From Lutraria lutraria (lineage: Eukaryota > Mollusca > Bivalvia > Venerida > Mactridae): a stretch of DNA of 64,000 nucleotides. Shown here in pieces: positions 22,475 to 34,079 of this stretch. A model generated the notes under the pieces. That model did no database searches. It was not told the DNA's origin and saw only the letters and a program-made list of their open reading frames with translations. The stretch covers positions 2,093,029 through 2,157,028 of the forward strand of contig OZ026843.1 in the NCBI GenBank assembly GCA_964023205.1. Reading direction: 5' to 3'. Within the stretch, counting starts at the first letter, position 1, and each line of letters begins with the position of its first letter. The position numbers and the translations under genes were made by a program.

Positions 22475-22789
22475 GTAAAAAAGTTCAAGAGAAATATTCA
22501 TAATATTATGCATAACATTTATGACTTAACTATTTTCCGCTAAGGCTAAAAGATCAAGCTCATGGCTACTTGACCATACAAGTTATGTTTTGTTTGTTTG
22601 TTTGGGTTTTACGCCCCTTTTCAACTGAAAGCCATTTCGGTCCAATTCTAAGACTGCAGTTAAGCGTGGCTATTATTGTCAATTTCACTACTTTCGTAAT
22701 TATTTTCTCCACCCCCCAAACCAAACAAATGTACAGGCTTGTTAACAATTGTGTATCAGTTAGCTCTCATTGGACTATCATCAACATCA

Positions 22790-22942
22790 GGCTGAAAATA
22801 AAATTAAGTTTGTTTGGAGTGCTCCAACTAGAAATTTTAGCACTGGGAGGTAGGTAGGAATTTCTATTATATATGACAAAAAATCTTGATCTTATTTATT
22901 TGCTAGGATTTTCTCCAAACAAACGTATTTTTATTTTCAGCC
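22790..22942. mobile_element. GGCTGAAAATA MITE, copy B
   Basis: 153 bp, the same ends and TTTGGAGTGCTCCAAC...AGCACTGGGAGGTAGGTAGG core. Shorter than A and C because the inner right arm is partly lost. Confidence 0.75.
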
Positions 22943-23276
22943 TAGTACACAAATGATACTAGACCTACTGAATACAGTACAGAACTCGATCTTACAACAA
23001 ACCACAAATATATCTATATTTAGAAACACATTCTGTTCATACTTGGTGAAGAATTACAAAAGATACCAATTATAGACATAATATATGTACTTATATACAC
23101 CGGTATTCCTAATATTTCAATTATTTCTATGTGAATCACAAATCACTTTTTACATGATATATTATATGAACGTTATTTCATTTTATGTATCCATGGATGC
23201 CTTTCTAATTGTATACTGTTTTTATAACATCAGTTCTTTTACAAAATAACAGCTGACACAGTACAAAAACTTTAAG

Positions 23277-23441
23277 CAGTCTTCACGCTAACCCACTAGC
23301 CCACAGCCCGGTGCTAGTAAATTTCTATTCGGGCTAGTGAACTTTCTTAAAATTGTGTATTCAGGCTGGTGGTAAATTTTCTATTTTTAATAGTCCACAT
23401 ACAGTTCAGACTAGTGCTTTAAAAAATTAGTTTTAAGACTG
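23277..23441. mobile_element. hAT-like MITE rich in GGGCTAGTG, copy 1
   Basis: Ends CAGTCTTCACGCTAACCC and ...TTTTAAGACTG. The interior has CTAGCCCACAGCCC and GGGCTAGTGAACTTTCTTAA. The copy at 25302-25466 matches in reverse orientation. TTTAAG at both flanks may be a target duplication. Confidence 0.6.
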
Positions 23442-23849
23442 TTTAAGTGTAGTCATGAAAACAAATATTCAAGACTGCGTATGTGAGTATTTTTGGTGGA
23501 CACTGGCCTATAAAGAACTAATTTATCTGTCACTAGATTTCTGGAGAAACCACATAGGATTACTTAACCCAGCTAAATAACATCTTTCTAAGTAGTTACA
23601 TATATAATGGCTGTCTGTCCCCTTCTATTTGTCCTAATAATAGGTGTCCAATAGAATACAACAATTTATAACTTCAAACATAATGGCCCTGCATCCACAA
23701 GAGATCAACAAAGAATAGTATACATTGATAAAATTGTCATCCAAGTAATGAATTACCTATAAGGCTATAAATAAACACAATGCAGCAAATTTCCCCACAC
23801 ATAAATTCATGAATCAACAATCCGACAATATTGACCATTAAATCATATT

Positions 23850-24063
23850 TACTGTATTTTCAATCATTTTCATTGGGCTTAAATTTGGTGGTTTTTACTA
23901 AAATGGCTATTTCGTGGGGACATAAATTCATGGATTTTAATATTTGAAAAATAAAATGGCTTATCTCTGCATTTAAATTTGTGGGGATTTGATTTTGTGG
24001 ATGAGCCGACCGACGAAATCCAAAAAATTAAATCCCCAACGAAAATTAATGATTCCACAATAC
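23850..24063. mobile_element. MITE with TACTGTRG ends, copy 2 (inverted)
   Basis: Same family as 1597-1799 in opposite orientation. Shares GGACATAAATTCATGGATTT and GGATGAGCCGACCGACGAAA-type sequence. Lies in the 5' intron of CIC. Confidence 0.75.
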
Positions 24064-24398
24064 TTGTATAACCTCAGTACATGGATATAGTAAACTTCAG
24101 ATAAGAATTACCTTACATTAATTGCTTTGTATTAATTTAACGTTACATGAAATATATATAATTGTTTCCTAGCAGGGATGTGCATTTGAAGGCATATTAG
24201 GTATCCATTTATGAAAATTCCCTTCAACTTACCTCTTAATATGTCCTAACAGACTAAATTACATGAGAGCAGCAGTATCAGTCACTTTCAATGACTCATT
24301 TTGAAATAAGAAGTTGTAAAATATTACACTTTTACAGTAACAGTAAAATCTCCCTATCAGGACATTTACCTTTGGATTCACAAGTTGTGAAACATTCA

Positions 24399-24850
24399 GG
24401 GGAGGAATAAATAGGAAGAAGAGTAAATAGGAAGAAGAGTAATTAGGAAGAAGAGTAATTAGGAAGAAGAGTAAAAAGGAAGAAGGGTAAATAGGAAGAA
24501 GAGTAAATAGGAAGAAGAGTAAATAGGAAGAAGAATAAACAGGAAGAAGAAGAGTAAATTGGAAGAAAAGTAAATAGGACAAGAATAAATAGGAAGAAGA
24601 GTAATTAGGAAGAAGAGTAAAAGGGAAGAAGAGTAAATAGGAAGAAGAGTAAATAGGAAGAAGAAGAATTAGGAAGAAGAGTAAAAGGGAAGAAGAGTAA
24701 ATAGGAAGAAGAGTAAATAGGAAGAAGAGTAAATAGGAAGAAGAGTAAATAGGAAGAAGAGTAAAAGGGAAGAAGAGTAAATAGGAAGAAGAGTAAATAG
24801 GAAGAAGAGTAAATAGGAAGAAGAAGAATTAGGAAGAAGAGTAAAATGGG
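24399..24850 (+). repeat. Homopurine tandem array, about 16-bp unit AGGAAGAAGAGTAAAT
   Basis: About 450 bp of almost pure purine on the plus strand broken only by single T. The CIC transcript would read it as UUACUCUUCUUCCU. Such tracts can form triplex DNA or act as pyrimidine-tract protein sites. Confidence 0.9.
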
Positions 24851-25301
24851 TACTACTTTCCTTTTTTAAATTATTCTCACACTGTATATTATTATTAAGT
24901 TTTTCATGAATTCCAATTTGAAGCCCCTCCCTGTTTATTTTATTTTTAACCCTACTTACCAAGTCCTAAACACAAGATCAAATCCCATTGTTAAAATCCA
25001 AATATTTTAAATAAATGACAACAAAAATATATCCATAAAACTTTAATAGATGAACACATTCTAAGTTTACGTCATCATTGGATACCCACCACAGTTGCCG
25101 ACTCCATTCTGCTATATACGTACATCACCCGAGGGGGTTTTCACTAACGATTTTCACTAACGATATGCCGTTCTATGGATTTACTACGAGCAGACAGATT
25201 GGCTGTCATGCACATTACAAGATTGAACTGCATTCATTCAAAATACAGACTTGACTTGGTTATCTATCAAAAATTCAAATTGATGTTGAAAGATCTAATT
25301 A

Positions 25302-25466
25302 CAGTGGTCACACTAATTTTTTTAAAGCACTAGCCCAAACTATTAGTAAGCTTTTGAAAATAGACAATTTACCACTAGCCCAAATACACAATTTTAAGAA
25401 AGTTCACTAGCCCGAATAGAAATTCACTAGCCCCGGGCTGTGGGCTAGTGGGCTAGCGTGAAGACT
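25302..25466. mobile_element. hAT-like MITE rich in GGGCTAGTG, copy 2 (inverted)
   Basis: CAGTGGTCACACTAATTTTT at one end and GTGGGCTAGCGTGAAGACT at the other. About 160 bp, reverse orientation to copy 1. The pair could also be read as the ends of a 2.2-kb unit. Confidence 0.6.
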
Positions 25467-26517
25467 TATGACTTAAGAAAAAAATTTGGAAAATGTTAAG
25501 CCTGGGGATTGAGAACCTTTATTAAGAATTTTATCGTATGTGGAATATTTTGTAATAAAGCATTCTAGAGAAAATTGTTGTTTGCTTGCCACCTAAATGT
25601 ACGAGTTCTTCACAATCCTGCTGAAAACTTGCTATATACTTAATTAGTATCTTTATCAAATGTATATTTGTTTTTGTAGGTTAGTCTGACATGTAAACAA
25701 ATCATGTGATTAGAGTTCAGTATTGTATATATCTCCTAAAGACCTACATTAACTCACTCAATAAGGTTACTTATTGATTCTCTCAGTCTTTTTACTTATG
25801 TCTATAAAACTTGGTATGAGAATAATTCCCTTGGTTCAATGTTATATAACTTGAGATCATTTTTTGAAGCTCAAATCTCATATTTTGTCAATTGATGATG
25901 AACGTGTCAGCATGTGTTAATGATGATAATAATCGTACATAATTCTGTCCATACTTTGAATACGTTTTTATTGCCTCATGTGTTTAGGACTTGGTGAGTA
26001 GATTTTTTTAAATGGTGGGGGGGGGGGGCTTTATTAGGGGAAGAGGCTTTTAATAGAAGTTTTACAGTAATTTATGGAAGGAAAATGTATATGGTATAAA
26101 TGTGTAAGGGTACAAAATAAAATAGAAGTTTCCATTAACCAACATAACCTAATTGTTTTACATAGTGTAACTCCTGAACATGACCTTCCCTTCTAGCCTT
26201 AGTAACACCAAATATGTTCAGCATCAATTTCAGCTATGGTTCTTATAAATGTCCAGTAATGTTCAGCAACTGACTGTGGGTATTGTATCAGGTAGAACAA
26301 TCCAATTGCTTTAAGGACAGAAGTTCAGTGAAACAGATGAAAAAGTTTTGTCTGAATTAGGTCTGAATCATTGCTGAATGTGGGCTGAATGATACTCTGA
26401 AAATTAATGCTGAAACATGTTGACATATAATATATATATAATAAACATGTCTGACAACTTTTGAGGTCATGATTTAGTGAATGATAGTAACACTGCAGAA
26501 TAATTATTGATTGTTTG

Positions 26518-26721
26518 GGCTGAAAATAAAAATAAGTTTTTGTTTGGAGTGCTCGGCCAGAATTTTAGCACTAGGTAGGTAGGTACCCGGTAGACTGGGA
26601 TTTGTTTTTACAATAAAACAAAAGTACCCCCCCCCCCCATCTTTTAATTATTTTTGTTTATTTGCTAGGATTTTTGTCAGTAGTTAGGAGCACTCCAAAC
26701 CAACTTATTCTATTTTCAGCC
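26518..26721. mobile_element. GGCTGAAAATA MITE, copy C
   Basis: 204 bp, the same ends and AGCACTAGGTAGGTAGGTA core, with a 13-C run inside. Third copy of the family in CIC introns. Confidence 0.75.
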
Positions 26722-27464
26722 TTGGCAGTTCACTGTAATGATGTTGCACACGGGTAAATATTTTCTCACTATTATTTCCCTATATAAGGATCGGCCTAGC
26801 CAAATTTCCTCTAAATCCAATTCAAGACAAATTGATTTCATAATGAAGACACCTACCAAGATTTTGACTTGATACGACTATTCAGGTATTTACAGCCTTT
26901 GATGAACAACCTCTCAGACTTTCAAAGAATCCATTTCTCAATAAAAACAATGCATACAGAATAGTTCCACCTACATGTAGAACATGAACACAGCAGGAAG
27001 ACTAAAAATCTAAACTTTAATGAATGACTGAATTAATACGGATTTCATTTTCCAGGAAAGATGTGGTACCTAAGTCTAAAGTGTCAGACAGTAAAAGATG
27101 TATAATTAGTGAGATACAGGTGCCCTTAAACAAGATTAACTTCATGATTGGTATTACAGGAGAACAAATCAATAATGTGACGCCAGATCACAAAAATTGT
27201 TTCTTTGAATTCAATACATCAAGCAACGAGATTGTTTCATGTAAAATTAATTTTCTCAAATGATAATTTCAGTAAATTCCATCAGCTACAGTTAGCTGGT
27301 GAATTAGAAATTTTCACAATTGAATATTTTTACATGCTCCAAGCTCTCTATAACTTTTTCAATGTTTAAAGTGGCTTTAACACAGGTATGAAATAAGATT
27401 ATTGGGATCTCATTCAAATTTCTATTCATTATGAGCTGGCACAGATTTCTGGAACAACAAGAAT

Positions 27465-27950
27465 GTGTTTTTAAAAAACAATGCCCGCTATGGGTGACCT
27501 TGACCTACTGACCTTCAAATGCACAGGTCCTGTAGAGGTAAATTAATTGTCATGACGAACCAACATAGTTTGATGACTTTAGGTGGAACTGTTTTGATTT
27601 TATTATTTATTTATTTATTATATACCATATTTATATAGCCCTTTTTTCATGTAATTACACGTTCAAAAGTGCTGTACAATCACGATTACGACATGGTTAA
27701 AACAATATGTAATGAATACAAACATGTTAGTCAAAAATGATATGTAAAATATAATTTATACAACTATGGACAAATTTATAAGTCAACAAATCCACTATTA
27801 ATTTATGCAGACAAGTAAGGTACACAATAATTCTAGAATGATTCAAGTCTGGTTGGCTTCGTAGGCAAGGTCTGATACAAACAGACAGACAGACAAACAG
27901 GACAAAAACAGTATGTCCCCGATCAACTGATACGGGGCATAAAAATCAAA
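27465..27950. repeat. TGACCT-rich molluscan repeat interrupted by another repeat
   Basis: Starts AATGCCCGCTATGGGTGACC, with TTGACCTACTGACCTTC, and resumes at about 27840 with ACAAACAGACAGACAGACAA and GATCAACTGATACGGGGCAT. The middle (27595-27830) is an inserted sequence with ATATAGCCCTTTTTTCATG, a known-style interspersed motif. Confidence 0.55.
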
Positions 27951-28082
27951 ATTCGCCACTTAAGTAATCCTTGAACCACTTACTACGTACCATTCAGGTG
28001 ACATGTAATGAAGACGCAATTCATTTATAACTTATTTGCCAAATCAACCTTACTATCAGCAGAATATGTAACAGAGCCCATT

Positions 28083-28465
28083 CAGGGCTTGACACTAACT
28101 TTTTCAGGAGGTAGTCAGCAGGACTACCAGTATAGAAAATGAGGAAGTCCTTGCAAATTATAGTTTGTCCTCATTCTAATATATAGAAACATGTTCATCA
28201 TTTTATTTCAATGCCTATCAAGTGTACTTTATCAGAATACAAGACAAGTATGAAAGTCAGATTTTCACAAATGTATTGAACAACCTTATACAGGTTACAT
28301 CACACCCATCATTATTTTTTAATTTACATTTGTACTTGAAGTTATAGAATTCAGGTCACCCAAATATCAGGTAGCCTGTCGGGATACCCAGCTTAGAAAC
28401 CTAGGTAGTCCTTGGAGAGAAAAGGCAGCCTCCGGCTATACGACCATTGTTAGTGTCGAGCCCTG
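28083..28465. mobile_element. hAT-type MITE, CAGGGCTYGACACTAAC ends
   Basis: 383 bp. CAGGGCTTGACACTAACTTT at the left and, reversed, CAGGGCTCGACACTAACAAT at the right. Ends of this form are typical of animal hAT elements. No clean 8-bp target duplication; CCATT occurs at both edges. No transposase. Confidence 0.7.
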
Positions 28466-29596
28466 CCATTTCACCAGAATGTCAAGTCAGTCTCTCCTAA
28501 TTGATGAGACTAATGCAGCCCACAGCTATATCTGTACAGCTAATTCCAGCTAATTCCGGCTAAACTTATAAATGCTGAATCAATCAAACATACAGCAGAG
28601 TTAATCACTGACTACAACTTAAATCTCCATCCAGCCTACTGCTGGTGACAAGGTCAATATATCCAGTAATTGCTGAACCCAAACAAGTTTACTGCCGAGC
28701 ATGCAGTGATGTAGCATACAACAGCTTACAGCCGAGTGTGCAGACAAATATACCACAGTTTACTGTTGAACCGATACTGGCTTATTAACGGTGGATAGGT
28801 AATCAATTATCATTCATAGTTTATTTCAAAGGCTGTCCTATTTTTTACTGTAGAGATATTAATTGATTTGCGTTTATTTCTATGGAAAACATGATAGAAA
28901 GAAACACAGGTGATATAAGCTGCTGAGTAAGGAATTATAATTATAGTTTTTAAGCTCAGAGAAAACAACATGCAGAAAACTGTCACAGAATTAACCTTTC
29001 TCCCTCAGATATGAGGACAGAAAAAAGTGTGGACACAATTTCCTGTCATTAATAGAATTCATAAAACAGCCAACAAAATATTTTCAATAATTAAGAACAA
29101 GTAAATTAGATTTCAAGGACAATTTAAATGCATTCACAGGAAACAGTTGCGCAAAAACAAGAATCAAATACCGTTAAATCTCAAAATTCACCAAGACTTG
29201 CAGGAGATTTTGTCCTTGAAGGAATGAACGATTGTTTTGCACACAAGTGGCAGCCATTAAAAAATATTCCAACACTTGTGTCCCAGAAACTGTGAATCAC
29301 AGCTTAACTGATACCAGTGCGAACTTTGATTTCTTGCAAGAACATTTGGAAATAGTGCATTAAACGCTCTAATCTACAATCATCAGGAAAAATAGTTTTG
29401 TTTACATTTTAAAACCTTGATATTAAAATAATATCTAAGGGATTAACAAAGATCTAAATACCTACAGGCTATCGGAATATCAATGAGAAATAGAAAAGAC
29501 CAAAATAACAGGCTGTTTTTTCCCACTTATGCGGTCGTAACCCCAGAGTGGTCGCTAAGAAAGGTTTGAAGCATTTTCTGCAAATATTGTAGTACA

Positions 29597-29882
29597 TCAC
29601 ATTGTTACAACTTTTCGAATGAACAGTAATAAGTCAAACCAGTGTTCATGGGTTACTAAGCCTTTAGATCTTGCCTGGTCCTCCGCATTCAGAAACCAGC
29701 TGTCAACTTGATCAAGTTGATGCCAAACGCTGGTCTCATTTAACACCTGAAACAGCATTCCTGTATAAAGAGACAAAGTCATGGTCAGTAGCTGGGCTCG
29801 AATCCACGACCCTCTATCAGTAAGAAGTTACAGTGATTTGAAGTCAGCGACCTTAACCACTCAACCACGGAAGAGAGTCAAC
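29597..29882 (-). repeat. tRNA-Ser-like SINE
   Basis: Minus strand: GTGGTTGAGTGGTTAAGGTC (A box), long variable arm, GTGGATTCGAGCCC (B box), then GACCATGACTTTGTCTCTTT, a segment shared with the SINE-like copy at 30668-30830. The rest of the body runs to about 29600. Confidence 0.6.
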
Positions 29883-30667
29883 TGAAAATGTAGACACTTA
29901 AATATTATTATGGCTTGTTTTTTATGTTAAATATCCTCACACTAGGTTTTATCCCCAACAGTCAGAATATTTGTTCATCAATTAGCAATGTTTATGACAA
30001 AATATTATGAGAATATTATGAGAATATTATGGACAATGCACAAAAATCAATGAGTTGATCCAGTATAATGACACAACAGGTAATGAGATTTGTTGCTGGA
30101 TAAAATCTGATTATAAACACCTCATTAAATATACTAGTAGTCTAACAAACCCTGTTTAATGAACGCAATAACAACATGAAGCACAAGACACAGCACTGAC
30201 CATTGTCTACCAGGACCTTTTTTCCAAAAATTTGAGAACAGATCTTATATTTGGGAAATTCAAGCAAGATTTTTGGGCAATTTAGAGAAGATTAGAAAGC
30301 TGATATAAAAGAGCACTGTATTGTTTGGATTTTTTTCCACAATTTGTGAAAAAAATAGCCTTTATGCAATTGGGAAATCACCTAATTTCCCCCTCTGCTA
30401 TGGACTGTCTACATATATACTAAGTGAGACAAAAGCTGTGAAACTAGCTGTTCAAAATTGTAAAATTAATTGTGTTGACAAAAGTGAAAATCAACAATTT
30501 TGTGCATGCCCAAGTTTGCTTATAGCAAAATAGCCTGCCCACTTTGCTGAACATAGATGCCTGCATATTTAGGTGATTAGTTCAATATATGAGGAGCATT
30601 TGGACTACAGATCTTGTTTTTGTAATGTAAGTTGGAACACTGGGTATTATTATGTTTGGACTACTGT

Positions 30668-30830
30668 TTGTTTCATTGGGTTTTACGCCATTTTTTAACA
30701 GTCAGAGTCATATGAGGCAGACATTTCACCTAACCATCATTCCTGGGAAGAGCCAGTACTAGACTCCTATCCTCCGTAAGCAACTGCCTATTTTCTCACA
30801 TAAAGAGACATGGTCGGAAATACAGATTAA
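30668..30830 (-). repeat. SINE body with GGCGTAAAACCC tail
   Basis: Plus strand GGGTTTTACGCCATTTTTTA..., TCATATGAGGCAGAC, ATTCCTGGGAAGAGCCAGTA, CATAAAGAGACATGGTCGG. The same modules recur at 4606-4672, 14690-14830 and (tail only) 22595-22630. Source of the 33-bp minisatellite unit. Confidence 0.65.
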
Positions 30831-32389
30831 TCAAAGCACTGAAAGTCCTCACGGAAACTGAACTTACATAGACTTGCGCTGCAACTTGAAACAAGAACTA
30901 GTTCAACAATTTCATAGCAGACATAGATAAACAAAGTACTTAATATCTGCATAAAAATAATTAATTCATGCGCTCTGAGTGAGTGACAGCTATAGAAGCT
31001 GAACTATTGTTCAGTTTCAAAAAAAATACAACGGCTGAAATGCTCCAAATTCCAATAACCGACCAAATGTCACCAGACCAGTGAGTAAGCTAAGAACTAA
31101 CTTCTGGATTATCAGTGGATAGCAATCAGATACAATCAATGTCCGTGTCTGTTCAAATATCACAATCAGATTCAGACATACAAAATAATCAGCTCCAGTC
31201 CAGCTCACAGAATGTGACAGCTAGATACTTCTATTTCAAATAGTAAGAAAGACAAAGAAATTTTAAGGATAAAATGAACTGCAATGAAGATTGTTCAAAT
31301 CATTGAAATGATCTGCATATGACTAAAACATGCAGTGAAAATATGTACATAGATTTAAGCCATGAAAAGGCTGTATTATATACAGACTATATGTATACAT
31401 GTAGTACATGTATGTACACAGGCTTATTTTTCGGTACTTTGGGAACATGACCCATACGCTTCGGATTGGGAAATCTCACGGAGTTTTAATCAAAATAGGG
31501 GGAAAATTGTAACTACAATTTTACAATGTTCAACTTATTGTTCTTATTCTCCATAGAACAGTAGTAGAATTAGCTATTTAGTACCAATAGTGATATTAAG
31601 AAAATTATTTAAGAAAAAAAAATCTTCAATTGGTAATTTTTGTCTGTGAATTGGGAAAAAAGATACTATTTTCCTTTCGGAATATGACCTAATTTCAATT
31701 ATAAAATCACCCCAAAAACTCCCTGGTACAGAACTGCAGAAAGTCTGACACCCATATTGCAACAACATTAAATTTTAAAACCATAACAAAATTACCATCA
31801 GAAAGATCTGAACTGAATAATCCGGTTAATTATTATGCTAGCTCATCAAATGAGGATGTAACAGAAAGTACACCTATCATTATGTGAGTTCACATATATC
31901 CTGGTAAATATACAGCAAGTCATGATAACAAACAACATTATAAAGGCAATCCAACATGATAAACAAGGATAAACACAACAGATGTAGGTCACACAAAGTG
32001 ACAAACATAGAAAATGATAACATGAAAACAAGTGAATATACATAAACAGATTAAACAAATAACAAGAGAAATCGTATCGTCCAAATATCTAAACCTTAGA
32101 AAAGATGATTGGTAAACTTTCATAAAAATTCCAACTTCTACTGTGTACAGTAGATGATGTCATTTACAACCGGATAAAAATAGAACCCACTATTTATTAT
32201 AAGCCATGGTGAAATATGTTCACAATCGCCGCAGTGAAATCTATATGTTGTTTTAAACGTTAGAAACATCATACATGTATCATCAATAATAGCGAAACAA
32301 GAAAAGATCGAATACAAAAGAACATTTATGTCACAGTATTTGATATCTGCACCCACGAACACATTCCTTCAACGTGAACAATCGCTTAC

Positions 32390-33857
32390 GCTACCTTCGA
32401 CATACAACTTGTACAGTCAAATATCCCGACTTATCCGTGAATCTATCGAAAATTTACGTCATAACTAGAAAGAAGAAAGCCCACACTACCTATTTCCACA
32501 AATATAAGGTTCCTTTATACATCACAAAGCTTCATTTGTACATATTTTAATCCGACGGTGCTGTGTGTCGCTGTTTTGCATATACGCATTCAGTAGTTGT
32601 ACACCCAACGGCTGGTCTCTGCGTAGTGTTCAAAACTAAAACTTTCCAGGGCCCTAAATTACCACAATGAGCTCGCCCTACATAGTTCGCCGTCTTGCGC
32701 AAGCGAATTTGCGTATTCAAAGTTACGCAATACGAGTAATTCTTGCTTGACCAACAAGCTGGATCAATTCATTGAAATCATAGCAATAATTTTGTTAAGC
32801 AGTGGCCAAATGATTATGAATTTTAGAACAACTTTTGTATTTCTATGATGGTTACAAGTGGGCCATACTTGGTGAATGATGACAGACTACTCGACAATTG
32901 GTACTTTTAAACCACGTGACTACGGCTGATTTCGCTTGTACCCTCTGATTGGACAAAGGAGAATCGCTTAAGCCAATGAGAGTAAAGTTAAAAATAGTGT
33001 TCACGGCCGTTAAATTCTCCCAAGATTAAAATGTCAATAATATTCGGTAATTGATGTCAATTTGCTAAAAACATCATTGCATTGAATCGAACTTGGATTA
33101 TTTTCTGTATTGCAATATATAATACTCTATTTGCAGTCACAATAAGTCTAATTTTTATACAAAAAGAACCGAGCTAAATTGCTCTAGTTTTGGGATCGTC
33201 TACGTCACAGAAAGTCATCAGCCAATAAAAGCAACTGACCTACATTTTATTTGCCGTATATGGAGACTGGTAAACGCGTAATCGCAATGCAAATGAGGCT
33301 AGTTTTGTTTATGCGCAATCATGGCCAATTCCGCAATTTTAGGTCATGTAACTTTGTTTACTCTGCGCAGCTAAACAAATCAATGAAAAGATGCCGTCAT
33401 TTGCCTGCCCAAGTCGGCGTTTTGTGTTTTATTGGTCAAAAATTAATAAGACATATTCATTCAGCAATTCAGCTTTTGTTAGTTAAATAATTCAGCCGTC
33501 ACGCGGAATCCATGTAAACGTATTTGATCGATCCAATTTTGATATCACTGCTCTAGTTTGTTAAGTCTACAGATATCTCACATTCGATCTAGTTAAATGT
33601 TTTAAGCGTCGAATAGAAATAATGTTTATGCAGCTCGCTATTGCATTCTCGTTATTTTACTTTAAAACGGTCAAGTGATTCTCACGGAATTTCAACAATG
33701 TTCGTACGAGTTACCTCCCTTAGATTAAACAGTAGCGACACGTCGTACCGGTAACTAAGGACGCTACGATTACCGGAACTACTTAAATCGATCAGACAGA
33801 GACATTTATGTAAACAAACGTGGTCTTTAATTGTTTTTTTCGTAGTTTGGAGTAAAG
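32390..33857. promoter_or_regulatory. Probable divergent promoter region between CIC and CFAP68
   Basis: This lies between the first coding exons of two divergent genes and is richer in CpG than its surroundings. It has CCAAT boxes in both orientations (32897, 32948, 32973, 33222, 33431), an E-box CACGTG at 32913-32918, a CRE-like TACGTCA at 33201-33207, and an X-box-like site at 33744-33755. No TATA box could be assigned. CIC 5' exon donors are possible on the minus strand near 32.39-32.66 kb but cannot be chosen. That CIC transcription starts here is inferred from the layout. Confidence 0.5.
33744..33755 (+). promoter_or_regulatory. RFX X-box-like motif upstream of CFAP68
   Basis: CGTACCGGTAAC has a perfect right half site (RGYAAC) and an imperfect left one, about 103 bp before the CFAP68 ATG. 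RFX factors and X-boxes drive many ciliary genes. Confidence 0.4.
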
Positions 33858-34079
33858 ATGTCGCATTTAGACAACAATCCGTCATTTCAAGCGATGGTCC
33901 GCGCTAGCGGTTTAGGAGAAGTTTGGACACATTCAACGGACGCTGCGAAATTTAATCAGTTTGGTTGGAGGTGTACTAATAAAGAGACTTCATTCTCTAA
34001 TCCTACATTAATAGGAAATTGGAACGAAGAAAGATTCGACAACTCAATAGTTAAGCAGGCTAAACCTTTACCAGCACAG
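33858..34079 (+). CDS. CFAP68: CFAP68 exon 1
   Basis: Seventy-four codons ending exactly on a codon boundary (CCAGCACAG|GTCAGA). The apparent reading through to 34109 is intron read-through. Confidence 0.95.

Larger units (their letters stand above)
21920..32389. other. CIC 5' intron (first coding exon to promoter region)
   Basis: About 10.5 kb with no coding exon that could be supported. It holds the 23-bp array, SINE tail, GGCTG MITEs B and C, paired GGGCTAGTG MITEs, TACTGT MITE, homopurine array, TGACCT repeats, the 28083 hAT MITE and SINEs at 29.6 and 30.7 kb. The remainder (25.5-26.5, 28.5-29.5 and 31-32.4 kb) is AT-rich with nothing recognisable. A CIC 5' non-coding exon could be hidden here. 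Confidence 0.6.

Noticed and set aside
24259..24962. Leu/Ser/Phe-rich frames resembling membrane proteins
   Set aside because: Translation of the homopyrimidine strand of the purine array.
27024..27263. 79-codon frame
   Set aside because: No domain, no splice or promoter context; length is within chance for AT-rich DNA.
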